Part shown: positions 8,526-18,962 of the stretch, piece by piece
Layout of the letters: each line of letters opens with the position of its first letter
Position numbering within the stretch: position 1 is the stretch's first letter
NCBI RefSeq assembly: GCF_000196515.1
Contig: NC_014248.1
Location: forward strand, 1,163,501-1,227,500
Direction of reading: 5' to 3'
Length of the DNA stretch: 64,000 nucleotides
Origin: 'Nostoc azollae' 0708
GTDB taxonomy: Bacteria > Cyanobacteriota > Cyanobacteriia > Cyanobacteriales > Nostocaceae
Position numbers and translations under genes: made by a program
The notes under the pieces: generated by a model
Database searches by the model: none
Told to the model about the DNA's origin: nothing
What the model saw: only the letters and a program-made list of their open reading frames with translations

Positions 8526-10055
8526 ATGGTCAGTCTGCTAGAAAACCCCTTGCGCGTTGGCCTACAACAACAAGGGATGCCCGAACCCCAAATTATAGTT
8601 ATTTTTGGCGCTTCCGGAGATTTAACCTGGCGCAAACTCGTTCCCGCACTCTTCAAATTACGGAGAGAAAGACGCATTCCTCCAGAAACTACCATTGTGG
8701 GCGTAGCTAGACGAGAATGGAGTCATGACTACTTCCGTGAACAAATGCAGAAAGGCATGGAAGAAGCTCATAGTAATGTCGAGCTAGGAGAACTCTGGCA
8801 AGACTTTTCTCAAGGTCTGTTCTACTGTCCTGGGAACATAGATGACCCCGAAAGCTACCAGAAACTGAAAAACTTATTAGCTAAATTAGACGAAAAACGG
8901 GGAACACGGGGAAACCGGATGTTCTACCTCTCCGTCGCGCCGAACTTCTTCCCCGAAGCCATCAAACAGCTAGGGGCAGGGGGGATGCTAGATGACCCAT
9001 ACAAACATCGGTTAGTAATCGAAAAACCCTTTGGACGGGATTTATCCTCAGCCCAAAACCTCAACCAAGTAGTGCAGAAATATTGCAAAGAAAACCAAGT
9101 TTATCGGATTGACCACTACTTAGGTAAAGAAACCGTACAAAACTTGTTAGTTTTCCGCTTTGCCAATGCCATTTTTGAACCTTTATGGAATCGGCAATTT
9201 GTTGATCATGTCCAAATTACCGTTGCAGAAACAGTAGGAGTTGAAGACCGAGCTGGTTATTATGAAAGTGCCGGCGCACTGCGGGATATGTTGCAAAACC
9301 ACCTGATGCAACTTTACTGCTTAACAGCAATGGAAGCACCCAACGCCATGGATGCTGACAGTATCCGCACAGAAAAAGTCAAAGTATTACAGGCAACTCG
9401 TTTAGCTGACGTCAATAATCTCTCACGTTCCGCAGTTCGGGGGCAATATAGCGCCGGTTGGATGAAAGGACAACAAGTTGCTGGCTATCGGGAAGAACCA
9501 GGAGTTAACCCCAACTCCACCATACCAACCTTTGTGGGGATGAAATTCATGGTTGATAACTGGCGTTGGCAAGGAGTCCCCTTCTACCTGCGGACAGGAA
9601 AGCGGATGCCCAAAAAAGTCAGTGAAATCGCTATTCACTTCCGGGAAGTCCCTTCCAGAATGTTTCCCTCTGCTGCCCAACAAAAAAATGCTAACGTCTT
9701 GGCACTGCGGATACAACCCAATGAAGGAATTTCTCTGCGGTTTGATGTAAAAATGCCCGGTGGTGATTTCCGCACTCGTTCTGTTGATATGGATTTTACC
9801 TATGGTTCTTTTGGCATCGAAGCCACATCCGATGCTTATGATCGCCTCTTTCTAGATTGTATGATGGGCGACCAAACATTATTCACACGCGCAGACGAAG
9901 TAGAAGCCGCTTGGCAGGTAGTCACACCAGCCCTTTCTGTTTGGGATGGACCCGCAGATCCCACTACCATTCCTGAGTATGAAGCAGGTACATGGGAACC
10001 TGCAGAAGCAGAACTATTAATTAACCAAGACGGGCGCCGTTGGCGCAGACTCTAA
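8526..10055 (+). CDS. zwf: Glucose-6-phosphate 1-dehydrogenase
   Basis: A 509-residue enzyme of normal length that oxidises glucose 6-phosphate to 6-phosphogluconolactone with NADP+. The dinucleotide motif GASGDL is at residues 28-33, and the substrate-binding and catalytic signature RIDHYLGKE at 194-202 with the key His and Lys. In cyanobacteria the enzyme is activated by the neighbouring OpcA and is redox-controlled through cysteines; several Cys are present (YCKENQ, LYCLTA, LDCMMG), but I cannot say which are regulatory. It is the main source of NADPH in darkness and in heterocysts. Intact. Confidence 0.96.
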   Translation: MVSLLENPLRVGLQQQGMPEPQIIVIFGASGDLTWRKLVPALFKLRRERRIPPETTIVGVARREWSHDYFREQMQKGMEEAHSNVELGELWQDFSQGLFYCPGNIDDPESYQKLKNLLAKLDEKRGTRGNRMFYLSVAPNFFPEAIKQLGAGGMLDDPYKHRLVIEKPFGRDLSSAQNLNQVVQKYCKENQVYRIDHYLGKETVQNLLVFRFANAIFEPLWNRQFVDHVQITVAETVGVEDRAGYYESAGALRDMLQNHLMQLYCLTAMEAPNAMDADSIRTEKVKVLQATRLADVNNLSRSAVRGQYSAGWMKGQQVAGYREEPGVNPNSTIPTFVGMKFMVDNWRWQGVPFYLRTGKRMPKKVSEIAIHFREVPSRMFPSAAQQKNANVLALRIQPNEGISLRFDVKMPGGDFRTRSVDMDFTYGSFGIEATSDAYDRLFLDCMMGDQTLFTRADEVEAAWQVVTPALSVWDGPADPTTIPEYEAGTWEPAEAELLINQDGRRWRRL

Positions 10056-10135
10056 CTATTTGGCCATTGGGCATTGGTAATTGGTAAGAATTTATTACCA
10101 ATTACCAATTACCAATTACCGATTACCTGTTTTCA
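10056..10135. repeat. Inverted heptamer repeats between zwf and opcA
   Basis: ATTGGTAATTGGTAA is followed after a short loop by TTACCAATTACCAAT, forming a long hairpin with extra TTACCAA units. It sits between co-functional genes and could stabilise or process the zwf-opcA transcript, or simply be an STRR insertion. Confidence 0.75.
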
Positions 10136-10157
10136 ATTCAAAATCCAGAATTAACTT

Positions 10158-11531
10158 ATGGTTTCCCAAGCGCCTACGATTTATTCACTCCAAGCCCCCA
10201 AGGATGTTTCGCTCACAGAAATAGAAGCGGAACTTAATCAGATTTGGCAAAGTTATGGCTTAATCGGCGAAGATGGGGCGCTACCTGCTGCTACCCGGGC
10301 CACAACATTTACTTTGGTGGTTTACGAACCAGAAGAAACCCAGTATTTGTTAACTGCAACCGGATTTTACCACGGTCCAATTGATGGGATTTTAGGGCCA
10401 CAAACTCAATCAGCTTTGCGGGAAGTACAGAAAAAACATCATCTCCCAGAAACTGGTAGTGCTACACCAGAAACTCTCACCGCTTTACGGGAAGAATATT
10501 TCAAAAAGCAACATAGTGGACCAAAAGGTGATAGTCACGGCTCTGCTATGGGCTATACTTTCAGTGCTACAAGTCCAACTATTGCTGATGAAATTGCCTT
10601 GCGTAATCCTTGCCGGATTATTGCCTTGTGTCCTATTGCTGGAGAAGATGAAGGGGTAAAAGCGCAAGTTTCAGCTTATTGTCCCATTCAAAAACAGTCT
10701 TCCACAACTCTTATATGTTGTGAATATATTACTCTAACTGGCACTACAGCCGCGTTGGAACGTATTGGGGGAATGATACCCGCTTTGTTAATAGGTGGTT
10801 TGCCTAAATTTCTCTGGTGGAAGGCAACTCCAGATGCTCATAATCCTTTGTTCAAAAGGTTAGCGGCAGTCTGCAATAACGTGATTGTAGATGGGAGCAA
10901 CTTTAATACTCCAGAAGATGATTTATTAACCTTGCAAGATTTGGTAGATACAGGAGTACCTTTAGCTGATTTAAATTGGCGGCGTTTGTCTGCATGGCAA
11001 GAGTTGACAGCAGAAGCATATGATCCACCAAATCGTCGTGCTAGTCTCAAAGAAATTGACCGAGTCACAATTGATTATGAAAAAGGTAATCCTTCCCAAG
11101 CATTGCTGTTTCTGGGTTGGTTAGCAAGTCGCCTGCAATGGCAACCTGTTTACTATGCTAAGGAAACTGGTGATTATGATCTCACTACTATTCGCTTTCT
11201 GGGTCAAGACCAAAGACAAATAGAAGCAGAATTAGCAGGTGTGCCAATTGCTGATATTGGTGAAATTGTTGGTGATTTAATTGCTTTGCGTTTGAGTTCT
11301 ACCAATCCTCAAGCAAATTGTGGGACTGTGATTTGCTCGGAAACTGGTGGTTGTATGCGGATGGAAACTCACGGTGGCGCTCAGTCTGCTGGCTTGTTTC
11401 AGCAAGTAAGTTCTCTATCGGAACAAAAGGCTGAGGCATTGTTGAGTCAACAGGTACAACGGTGGGGACGTGAGGCACTATTTGAGGAAAGTTTAGCTGT
11501 AATTGGCAAAACTTTGAAGTTGGGAAATTGA
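10158..11531 (+). CDS. opcA: Glucose-6-phosphate dehydrogenase assembly protein OpcA
   Basis: A 457-residue protein needed for oligomerisation and activation of the glucose-6-phosphate dehydrogenase encoded just upstream. Residues about 60-110 form a peptidoglycan-binding-like helical module (GFYHGPIDGILGPQTQSAL), as usual in cyanobacterial OpcA. The C-terminal domain follows, with LPKFLWWKATPD and SQALLFLGWLASRLQW. It is the last gene of the fbp-tal-zwf-opcA group and a terminator lies 25 bases after its stop. No damage is seen. Confidence 0.93.
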   Translation: MVSQAPTIYSLQAPKDVSLTEIEAELNQIWQSYGLIGEDGALPAATRATTFTLVVYEPEETQYLLTATGFYHGPIDGILGPQTQSALREVQKKHHLPETGSATPETLTALREEYFKKQHSGPKGDSHGSAMGYTFSATSPTIADEIALRNPCRIIALCPIAGEDEGVKAQVSAYCPIQKQSSTTLICCEYITLTGTTAALERIGGMIPALLIGGLPKFLWWKATPDAHNPLFKRLAAVCNNVIVDGSNFNTPEDDLLTLQDLVDTGVPLADLNWRRLSAWQELTAEAYDPPNRRASLKEIDRVTIDYEKGNPSQALLFLGWLASRLQWQPVYYAKETGDYDLTTIRFLGQDQRQIEAELAGVPIADIGEIVGDLIALRLSSTNPQANCGTVICSETGGCMRMETHGGAQSAGLFQQVSSLSEQKAEALLSQQVQRWGREALFEESLAVIGKTLKLGN

Positions 11532-11555
11532 TATTTTACCCTAGGTAAATGTACA

Positions 11556-11592
11556 AATCCCCGACTTGTCAAAAAGATCGGGGATTCTTTTA
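11556..11592 (+). terminator. Rho-independent terminator after opcA
   Basis: AATCCCCG (11556-11563) pairs with CGGGGATT (11579-11586), followed by CTTTTAT. This closes the fbp-tal-zwf-opcA operon. Confidence 0.8.
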
Positions 11593-12179
11593 TTTAGGGC
11601 TTATGGAAGTGTCACACTCAATGTTTCTTGTAGGGTGCGTTAGATGTCGAAAATTTGTTTCTGAGAACTCCACAAAAAGAAATACCCAGTGTCATTCTAT
11701 TAGCGAAGCGTGGCGTAAGCCATACAGAATGGAGTGTAGTGAAGAATCTTCCGAGATGCTTCGTTCCGCTTTGCTACACATGGCTATAGCTTGCGTGAAG
11801 ACGCAAGATTTTCGCGCCATAGTGCGATCAGACGCACTGTCCGGAAGGGACACAGCATGACAAGACAGGAGCATTTATTTTGTGGCTTACTTTATAGTAA
11901 CCAATTTATAATAGGTCTAATTCACCCTAAGAATAGACCTGGTGCGTAAATTCCATAAAGAACAATGTTTTGAAGGGGTTGCTTCAGAAGTTTGGAAATT
12001 TAAAGTTAGTGGTTATCAAGTTATTATATTCATACAGCAGATTGCAGATCACTGAGGTACAGAATCTAAATTGAAACCTAGACAGCAAGAGAGTTTTACT
12101 CCTGAGTCCTAACTCGTGATTCCTGACTCCTGCTGTAATTACGCTAAAGTTACAAAAGAAGTGCATCTAGGAGTAAAAC
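11593..12179. repeat. Intergenic region with dispersed palindromic repeat (about 11690-11862)
   Basis: The segment 11690-11862 contains several short inverted units, such as AGCGAAGCGTGGCGTAAGCC, GCTTGCGTGAAGACGCAAG and GTCCGGAAGGGAC, of a kind that occurs as dispersed repeats in Nostoc genomes. No gene is supported here. The remainder to 12179 is AT-rich. AGGAG at about 12169-12173 belongs to the next gene. Confidence 0.55.
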
Positions 12180-13193
12180 ATGAAAGCAGTTTTGATGACA
12201 GTAGCAGGAAACCCACAAGTTTTGCAATTACAAGAAGTCCCCAAACCCACACCGGGAAATACAGAGATTTTAGTTCGTTTAGTGGCCGCTGGAATTAACC
12301 CCATTGATACCAAATTGCGGAAACGTGGGACATTTTACCCCGAACAAATGCCGGCTATTTTAGGATGCGATGGTGCAGGTATTGTGGAAGCTGTTGGTGG
12401 TGAAGTTACAAAATTTGGCCCTGGAGATGAAGTATATTTTTGCTATGGTGGTTTAGGCGCACATCAAGGTAATTATGCCGAATATACAACCGTTGATGAA
12501 AAATTTGTCGCCTCTAAACCTAAATCTATTTCTTTCGCTGAAGCCGCAGCAGCACCCCTAGTTTTAATAACTGCTTGGGAAGCATTATATGAACGGGGAA
12601 AACTGGAACCAGGAGAAAAAGTCTTAGTTCATGCTGGTGCTGGTGGTGTTGGTCATGTCGCCATCCAATTAGTTAAACTTAAAGGTGCAGATGTAGCCAC
12701 TACGATTAGCACTCAAGAAAAAGCAAATTTCGTTACTAAATTGGGTGCTGATAAAGTAATTTTTTACAAACAAACTGATTTTATTCAAGCTACTTTAGAC
12801 TGGACAGATGAAGAAGGTGTCGATTTAGCTTTTGATACTATTGGTGGAGAAACTTTCGATCAAACTTTTTCCGCAGTACGCATTTATGGTGATATTGTCA
12901 CTATTCTTGAACCGGATGTGAATACTGTCTGGAAAGTCGCTAGAACTAAAAATCTTCGCATTTGCTTAGAATTAATGTTGACACCAATGCTATTAGGAAA
13001 TACTGAAGGTCTACAGCATCATGGTGAGATTCTTCAACAATGCGCTACTTGGATAGATGAAGGTAAATTAAAAATCCAAGTTAGTCATACATTTCCCTTA
13101 GAAGAAGCAGCAAATGCTCATCAATTGCTGGAAGATGGTGGTATAATTGGTAAAATAGTGTTACTGATTAGTGATAACCAGAAAACTGCATAA
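12180..13193 (+). CDS. Zinc-free MDR-family NADPH:quinone-type oxidoreductase
   Basis: A 337-residue medium-chain dehydrogenase/reductase. The N-terminal GroES-like domain (LVRLVAAGINPIDTKLRKR, ILGCDGAGIVEAVG) lacks the usual structural-zinc cysteines. The Rossmann motif VLVHAGAGGVGHVAIQLVK (about residues 149-167) is typical of quinone oxidoreductases that use NADPH. A good AGGAG ribosome-binding site precedes the ATG. The substrate cannot be told from sequence; enoyl reductase or detoxifying quinone reductase activity is common in this subgroup. The gene appears intact. Confidence 0.88.
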   Translation: MKAVLMTVAGNPQVLQLQEVPKPTPGNTEILVRLVAAGINPIDTKLRKRGTFYPEQMPAILGCDGAGIVEAVGGEVTKFGPGDEVYFCYGGLGAHQGNYAEYTTVDEKFVASKPKSISFAEAAAAPLVLITAWEALYERGKLEPGEKVLVHAGAGGVGHVAIQLVKLKGADVATTISTQEKANFVTKLGADKVIFYKQTDFIQATLDWTDEEGVDLAFDTIGGETFDQTFSAVRIYGDIVTILEPDVNTVWKVARTKNLRICLELMLTPMLLGNTEGLQHHGEILQQCATWIDEGKLKIQVSHTFPLEEAANAHQLLEDGGIIGKIVLLISDNQKTA

Positions 13194-13206
13194 TTGGTTT
13201 TTTGAA

Positions 13207-14020
13207 CGCGGAGGTATACAGAGTTTCAACGCAGAAGTTCGCAGAGTTTCTTTATGTTACTCTGTGCTTTATCTGGTGTTACTCTGTGTTTTACTATTTT
13301 TTCCTCTCCCTGCTTTTGCAGCAAAACCTGAACGCACTCCTTTAACTCTGGAATTGTTACAAGAACGGCTGAAATCACCTATTTTCCAGGAAGTTAATTT
13401 AACTATTGATTTGCGAGAAATGGTGATTGATTTGCGTCCTGAAAATAGCATTTTTTGGGATAATTTTTACTAATTCCTGGGAAAGGAATTACAGAAAACT
13501 GGTGCAAAACCTTACCTTTGGATTTAGATTTGAGTTATTCTTTGATTCAGGGTGATTTTATCGGTAGTGATTTGGGTTTAAGGACTCCTCTCCACGCGCA
13601 AGCTATAACACGAATTTATACGACTATGGAACAAGAACAACTATAAAGTCTAAGTTTGGTATGTTTACAATCACTATCAAAAGGATATTATTTCTCGAGA
13701 AACTCAGTTTAATAAATCTGTGAATTTTTATGATACGAGTATTATCGATCAAGCTGATTTTAGCGATGCGTTGTTTGTTAAGGTAGCATTTTAAAATCTA
13801 TCTGGTTTAGATTTTAATTCTAACCAAGCAAGAGTTTTAAGAGATCATGAGGAAATTGGTAATAAATTTTTTGTTCCGAAATTGCAAGGCAATAAAAATA
13901 TTTTACGGAATCTGTAAATTTCTATCAACAGCAACAAGTTGGGGATGTGAATCAGTTAGAATATATAAAATAGCGATTAACATTAATAGAATTAAGTTAA
14001 TTTTTGGTGGCTACAAATAT
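13207..14020 (+). pseudogene. Decayed exported pentapeptide-type protein
   Basis: The N-terminal part has a signal peptide (LLFFPLPAFA) followed by TPLTLELLQERLKSPIFQEV and TIDLREMVIDLRPEN. A stop ends this frame at 13473. Other frames continue the same protein: LDLSYSLIQGDFIGSDLGLR (about 13525), FDTSII-type pentapeptide strands such as ADFSDALF (about 13750), LSGLDFNSNQARVL (about 13800) and DVNQLEYIK (about 13945). At least three frameshifts and several stops are needed. I recognise the arrangement from Nostoc exported proteins with pentapeptide-like repeats; the function is unknown. Confidence 0.65.
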
Positions 14021-14165
14021 TAATCATGCTGCTGGTTATAGATTTTCAGTATTTCTGGGGCTTCTAACTCTCTAGTATCTAAAATATTAGTTGCTAAAAT
14101 AAATCTCCCAGAAGAGTTTTGATCATTTGTAATTAACTCCTGATTTTCGATCAATTCACCTCTGA
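14020..14165 (-). pseudogene. IS1634-family transposase scrap
   Basis: Reading the minus strand gives NDQNSSGRFILATNILDT followed by RELEAPEILKIYNQQ. It matches in layout the C-terminal region of the IS1634-type transposase at 31.5-33.1 kb (RAGPFIIATKLLSSNELTHD then ILSEYKAQ). Only about 45 codons remain and no ends were found. Confidence 0.5.
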
Positions 14166-14730
14166 CGTGATAGACTATGAGTCTGTCAATACCTTACGCA
14201 TTTATAGCTATGGCTTGCGTGACGACCTAGGAGTCTTACACCAAGCTGCAACTCAGCCGTTAGCAATTTGTGTAATGATGCCTGTATTAATTACCAAGAT
14301 GATTAAGTATTATTATTTAAGGCTTATAGGTAGTTTTAGTAGCGGTATATATGGTACAAACTAAAGTGCGGAATGTCGGTTTTAATCACCCAGCTCTTTC
14401 AAAGCGAACAAATAAACTACTAAATCAAGGGCTGAAATCCACTCCCTGTCTAAAGTACCAAATTAGGGCTTGAGGCTATCGATGTTATGAAGGGCGATCG
14501 CAACATCAAAAAATAAAGTCAAAAATTATGTCTTGAATTGACCATTTTGTTGAAGACAACGTCCTCATGATGATAGGACAAGAATGAAGAGAGAACCGAA
14601 AAAATAGTGCAAATGACCGCGTTTAAAGGGCTGGTTTTAATCACCCTGATATAAAATTAGGAATTGGAACTTAAATTGATTGGCGACAGATTCAAATCGG
14701 ATTTCTATATGTATGTGACAAAAAGCAATA
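14166..14730. other. Intergenic region without supported gene
   Basis: About 560 bases. GGTTTTAATCACCC occurs twice (near 14375 and 14636) and one HIP1 octamer is present. A 65-codon open frame at 14167-14364 has no similarity that I recognise. Confidence 0.4.
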
Positions 14731-14774
14731 GCAGCAGATATGATAACGATAATTACTATATCTACTGCTTTTTT
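14731..14774. terminator. Hairpin downstream of ilvN, probably a bidirectional terminator
   Basis: GCAGCAGATAT (14731-14741) pairs with ATATCTACTGC (14758-14768) with one G-T wobble. T tracts follow on both strands: CTTTTTTAG on plus, and TTGCTTTTTG on minus after a 4-base gap. It lies about 50 bases after the ilvN stop. Confidence 0.55.
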
Positions 14775-14824
14775 AGTGATGGAATTTTATTATTTGTGTT
14801 CAAGAGTTCCCTGCTCAAGCCCCA

Positions 14825-15343
14825 CTAAACCTTCGCTTCCAAAGACTTGAGTAACTCAGTGTTGACACCAGATTCACGAGTGAGGGAAATTTTGCCAGTA
14901 CGGGCGATTTCCCTCAGACCAAATTTTTGTAGAACTTGGACAATCGCTACCATCTTACCTGGATCTCCAACAACTTCCAATGTCAGAGAATCTTCAGCCA
15001 CATCCACAACTCGCGCCCGGAAAATCTGGGATATTTCGATCACTTCTGAACGATTGCTACTAGTAGCATTTACTTTCAAAAGCATCAATTCCCTCTCTAC
15101 ACAAGGAGTTTCCGTAATATCCTGTACCTTGAGGACATTAACTAACTTGTATAATTGCTTAGTGAGTTGTTCAATCACGCGATCGTCTCCAGGTACAACC
15201 ATCGTAATTCGGGAAACACCTCCCTGTTCAGCAGGGCCAACAGCAAGGCTTTCAATATTAAAGCCACGACGAGCAAATAAACTGGAGATGCGGGAGAGAA
15301 CCCCCGCTTCATCTTCTACGAGTACAGAAAGAGTATGTTTCAT
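14825..15343 (-). CDS. ilvN: Acetolactate synthase regulatory (small) subunit
   Basis: A 172-residue protein; the start is the ATG at 15343 ([19 protein letters not shown]), since three codons further upstream there is only a TTG. It has the N-terminal ACT domain ([20 protein letters not shown]) that binds valine for feedback inhibition, and the C-terminal domain ([20 protein letters not shown]). It pairs with the catalytic subunit IlvB in the first step of branched-chain amino acid synthesis; ilvB is not in this window. Intact. Confidence 0.95.
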   Translation of the reverse strand: MKHTLSVLVEDEAGVLSRISSLFARRGFNIESLAVGPAEQGGVSRITMVVPGDDRVIEQLTKQLYKLVNVLKVQDITETPCVERELMLLKVNATSSNRSEVIEISQIFRARVVDVAEDSLTLEVVGDPGKMVAIVQVLQKFGLREIARTGKISLTRESGVNTELLKSLEAKV

Positions 15344-16071
15344 CTTCGCCAACAGAGGCTAGGGGAGCAGGAGGTTAACGCAGACCTGAACTCATGGCTG
15401 CGCTAGACTTACTACCACACTGAATTTTTGGTCTAAATCTCTATTTTAATACACTTGTTGCATCATATCAGAATCAGAATTTAAGGGTAAACAGGATGGA
15501 TGAAGATGAAAATTTTATATCGACTCAAATAAGTTTAACGCACGGTAGCATCTTACAAACTTCGATTTGATATTTTGATATCTCTGGCATAGCTGACGTA
15601 GCTATGCCCCCTCAAATCTATGATGTTATCTATGGGGCTAGTAGAATCTACTACTTATCGGGTCGCCTGTTGTCCAGCAGCGTTGATTGTTCTGACATGG
15701 TATCTGAAGACTAAGATTTTAGTTTGCTATTACTTGTTTCCTCTTGATTGTTGTGAGTGTTCATTATCAAGACGAACTCAGAGAAAAATTTCTGAATTTT
15801 TTTAGAGATGCTTTTTTGTGACTTGACACACCCAGGAAACAAGCCGCAACAATATGAACCATATTGGGCAATGAATTCATAGACGTAACTAATTAGGTGA
15901 TCGCTGTTCGTGTAGTATCTCACAGACAAGGCGGGCATTTCGCGATCGCACATCATTCCCAAACTCTACTAACTGCGATCGCGCTTCGGTCTAACAGGCT
16001 TTGATTCAAAATAGCTGAGGCGATCTCTAAAGAACTCGTTGCAAATCGGTCTGGCTGGTGGTAAAAATTTA
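15344..16071. other. Intergenic region with HIP1 octamers
   Basis: About 730 bases upstream of ilvN and ahead of the tubulin-like pseudogene. Two GCGATCGC sites lie near 15942 and 15976. Open frames at 15620-15805 (plus) and 15711-15962 (minus) overlap each other and show no family features, so neither is called. Confidence 0.4.
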
Positions 16072-17046
16072 TTTTTCGTCCTACCGTTGTAATTGGTTTA
16101 GGTGGTACGGTTTATGGGGTTATCCTGAAGCTGAAAAAGCGATTCATAGATGTTTACGGCTCAGTACCAGAAATTATCCGCTTTCTTTCTATTGATACGA
16201 CTGAAAACATCCAAAGTCAAGAAAAATCACCAGATGTAACACAGTCATTTTAGAACCAAATGAACTTTATCCTATCTCTGTTCCCAATCCAGGAAAACTC
16301 CTACTAGGGAATAATCACATTAATAAATGGTGGCCAAGAGAAATTCCCGCCCACAGTATTATTAACGGTGCTGGATAGATTCGGGCAAGAGGCAGGCTAG
16401 CATTATTCGCTAAAGTAGGTGATATTAATAGTTTGATTGGACAAGCCATCAATGCTATTTGTGAAATTCGCACTAAGAAACAAGCATTTTCAGATAACTT
16501 TCAAGTTTCTAATCCTGATGGTGTAGAAATTTCCATTGTTGGAAGTTTAGCGGGAGGAACTGGCAGCGGTACATTTTTAGATGTAGCGTTTTCAGCGCAG
16601 CGATACCTGAATACTTTTGCTAAAATTACAGGAGTATTTATTCTACCGAGAGTATTTGCCAATCTGTCCCCAACTACCATGGTGAAATCAAATGCCTATG
16701 GTGCTCTTAAAGAAATAAAATACTTATGGGCATTGACACCTAGCAATACAATGGAAATTGATTATGGTGGATTTAAAGTTAAAGCTGAGCGTCCCCTATT
16801 CGATACTGTATTTGTGATTGATGCTATTAATAAATAGGGTACTGTAGTTGGTTGTGTTGATGATTTGTTAAACATCTTTGCAGATGGTTTATATGTTCAA
16901 ATTTGTTCGCAAATCGGTTTATATACTGCTAACGTTGCTGATAATATATGTGCTGATTTGGCAACAGCAGGAAAAGTGTAAACGTATTCACATTAACCTA
17001 GACAGGATCTATAAAGATATAGAACAAAATGTAAGGATTCAGCTCT
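16072..17046 (+). pseudogene. Bacterial tubulin/FtsZ-like protein (Tubulin_2, FtsZl-type), broken
   Basis: The start of the fold is readable as PTVVIGLGGTVYGVILKLKK (about 16081), then, after a frameshift near 16250, VILEPNELYPISVPNPGK and INGAG-stop-IRARGRLALFAK. The best segment (16433-16837) has the tubulin/FtsZ G-box SLAGGTGSGTFLDVAFSA, then ITGVFILPRVFANL. Stops occur at 16251, 16376 and 16835; readable coding continues to about 16980. The family is GTP-binding and has been linked to membrane remodelling in comparative genomics (Makarova and Koonin). In family members the first motif usually ends GGTG; here it is GGTV, a further sign of decay. Confidence 0.75.
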
Positions 17047-18442
17047 AAGGTAGAGGGATTAAAGAAGGTGTGTGGAAAGCAGAGTGAACCATGGCTTTCA
17101 TAGGTTGGTCAAAAAACTCAATTAGAGAAAGTGCTTGACGGCGACAAGTTTGTATAACCGTCAATAAATCGGCAGGATGTTGGAATAGCTCTAGAGAAAG
17201 AGAACCACCACAGACCTTTCGTTGTGTCACTCCTAAACCTAACCTTAGTTCAGCTAAATTATGATCAAGGTCTATTGCCTAAGGAAGGTAAAACTTTACC
17301 AGGTTCCCCTAGGGCTTGATCAATAAATGAATGGAAGATTCAACTTTTGGTTGAAACTAGGATGGCCAAGTCAAGAATTCATGAAGGTTTTGGGTTTGTT
17401 GGAATAAAGGGTAGTTTTTAAAACCTTCATCTATGAGGTCGATGAATTTTGTGCCAATTTCTTGGTGATTGAAGCCAGGAATCTTGATTAGTGTCTTGAA
17501 GTGACGGGGTAGGGTAGATATGCCTGACATTTCTGTTGAGCTGTGACCGCATAATCGTTCTAGGCAGTAAAGTCATCAGAACTGAGTACACCAGAGTAAC
17601 TTGAACCCACAATGGATTCTAATTCGCCAGGACAAGGAGTATCAGGACCCATGAAATAAAGGGAAGTCACTATTGGCAAAAATCCATAACCATTGTTTCA
17701 CCCCTTTGACTACCCAGGGTGTTTCATGCCCAAGGATATGAACTGTTTGAGGCTATGAATACTTTGAGCCACTGGACCATCTATTCCTTCATTGGTACCT
17801 GCTAGTGTTCCCACTCCAATTTCTATTTGACCGAGTTCCCACAACAAGAAATATTCTTTTTCATAGGGTCAATGGCCCTAGTTATTGCTCCATGCCAAAA
17901 AAGCTTGTCCTGTGATTCCTATATCTTGTCCCAGTACTATTTCTGGTGACCAGTGTGCCCTTCGTGTTTCCCCACACACACTCCAAATCCACTTCCATTG
18001 GCCTGTCCACTAACTCCCCTACTTGTTGTGTTTGGATTTTTATTGGTTTGCCAAACAATTGCCCCTGACCTCACCATCCACACACTTGCCGTCCCACCAT
18101 CTCAAATTTATTCTATCTACTCCAACCAAACCCCTTTCTCCTTTTTCCCCTATAGCCTGGTTGTCCTCCTGGTTTCCGTTTTGGTGTCTGGTTTTCTTCT
18201 GGTTTATCTTCTTGTTTGTTCTCGGTTTCTTTGAGGATGTCTCCCAAGGGTGGTTTGGATAATGTTATGGTCTCTAAATCTCTACTGACTTTGAGTTTCT
18301 CTATTTCTTTTTCCAGTTCTACTACTCTATTTGTTAGGTTCTCTATACTTTTCCCCTGGTCAATAATGATTTCTACCAGTTGCTCTGTTGCCAACTGCCT
18401 CAATATCTTGCTGTCTAGTTTTGGTGGCAGCTTCTTTTCCAT
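17045..18442 (-). pseudogene. IS66-family transposase, multiply broken
   Basis: The N-terminal 109 residues (MEKKLPPKLDSKILRQL..., coiled-coil, then KRKPGGQPGYRGKRRKGFG) are typical of IS66 TnpC before its zinc-binding region. Later frames give VLSSDDFTA, then in another frame KCQAYLPRHFKTLIKIPGFN and IGTKFIDLIDEGFKNY, the family's catalytic-domain layout. Frameshifts and stops occur throughout. It separates the tubulin-like pseudogene from the 18.65 kb remnant, so it may have inserted into that locus. I could not define the inverted repeats. Confidence 0.75.
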
Positions 18443-18643
18443 AACTGCTATATTCTACCTCACCTATCACACTTGTCAATACCCCACCACCTGAATCCTT
18501 ACTCGGAAATTATAGTGAAGTGAGCCATCAAGGTAATACTGATAATCCTTTTATTCATACTATCTAATGTGTCAATTTGCAATCAAAAAGACCAAAAATT
18601 AGTGGAGCATAGCTTATCCATTGGTATCGAAAACAGTCTCCAA

Positions 18644-18931
18644 ATTTAACAAGTTGGTCGAATTAATAAATGCCGAGATATCAAAGCTGATATCTTGGCA
18701 TTTATTGAGGAAATTTATAGCCCTCTCACTAGCATGAGAGTAGAGCAGGTATTAGCAACTGAATTTACTTTTCAGGAAATATATGACCAACTTAAAGAAG
18801 ATATAGAAAAAATAGATCCCGATGTAATTTCTGATAAACTAGAAAATTCCACAACTTCAACACCAGATTTAAATACTGATGAACCTAAGCCTTTAGATAA
18901 GTTACTCTCAAAGTACAATCCTTTAAATTAG
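18644..18931 (+). pseudogene. C-terminal gene remnant, family unknown
   Basis: The readable frame LVGRINKCRDIKADILAFIE continues into EIYSPLTSMRVEQVLA, a charged helical segment, and ends with an acidic Pro-rich tail (PDLNTDEPKPLDKLLSKYN). There is no start codon with a ribosome-binding site at its beginning, so it looks like the tail of a larger gene. It has the same orientation as the tubulin-like pseudogene on the other side of the IS66 remnant, so it may be the end of that gene or of a partner. This is inference. Confidence 0.4.
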
Positions 18932-18962
18932 CCATGCCTTTTACTGATGCTAAATATAAAGA

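Noticed and set aside
15711-15962. 83-codon minus-strand ORF
   Set aside because: No motif, no ribosome-binding site, and it overlaps another equally unconvincing frame on the plus strand.
17953-18262. Hydrophobic plus-strand ORFs of 93 and 79 codons
   Set aside because: They lie antisense to the IS66 transposase, whose coiled-coil and GGQPG motifs are convincing on the other strand.
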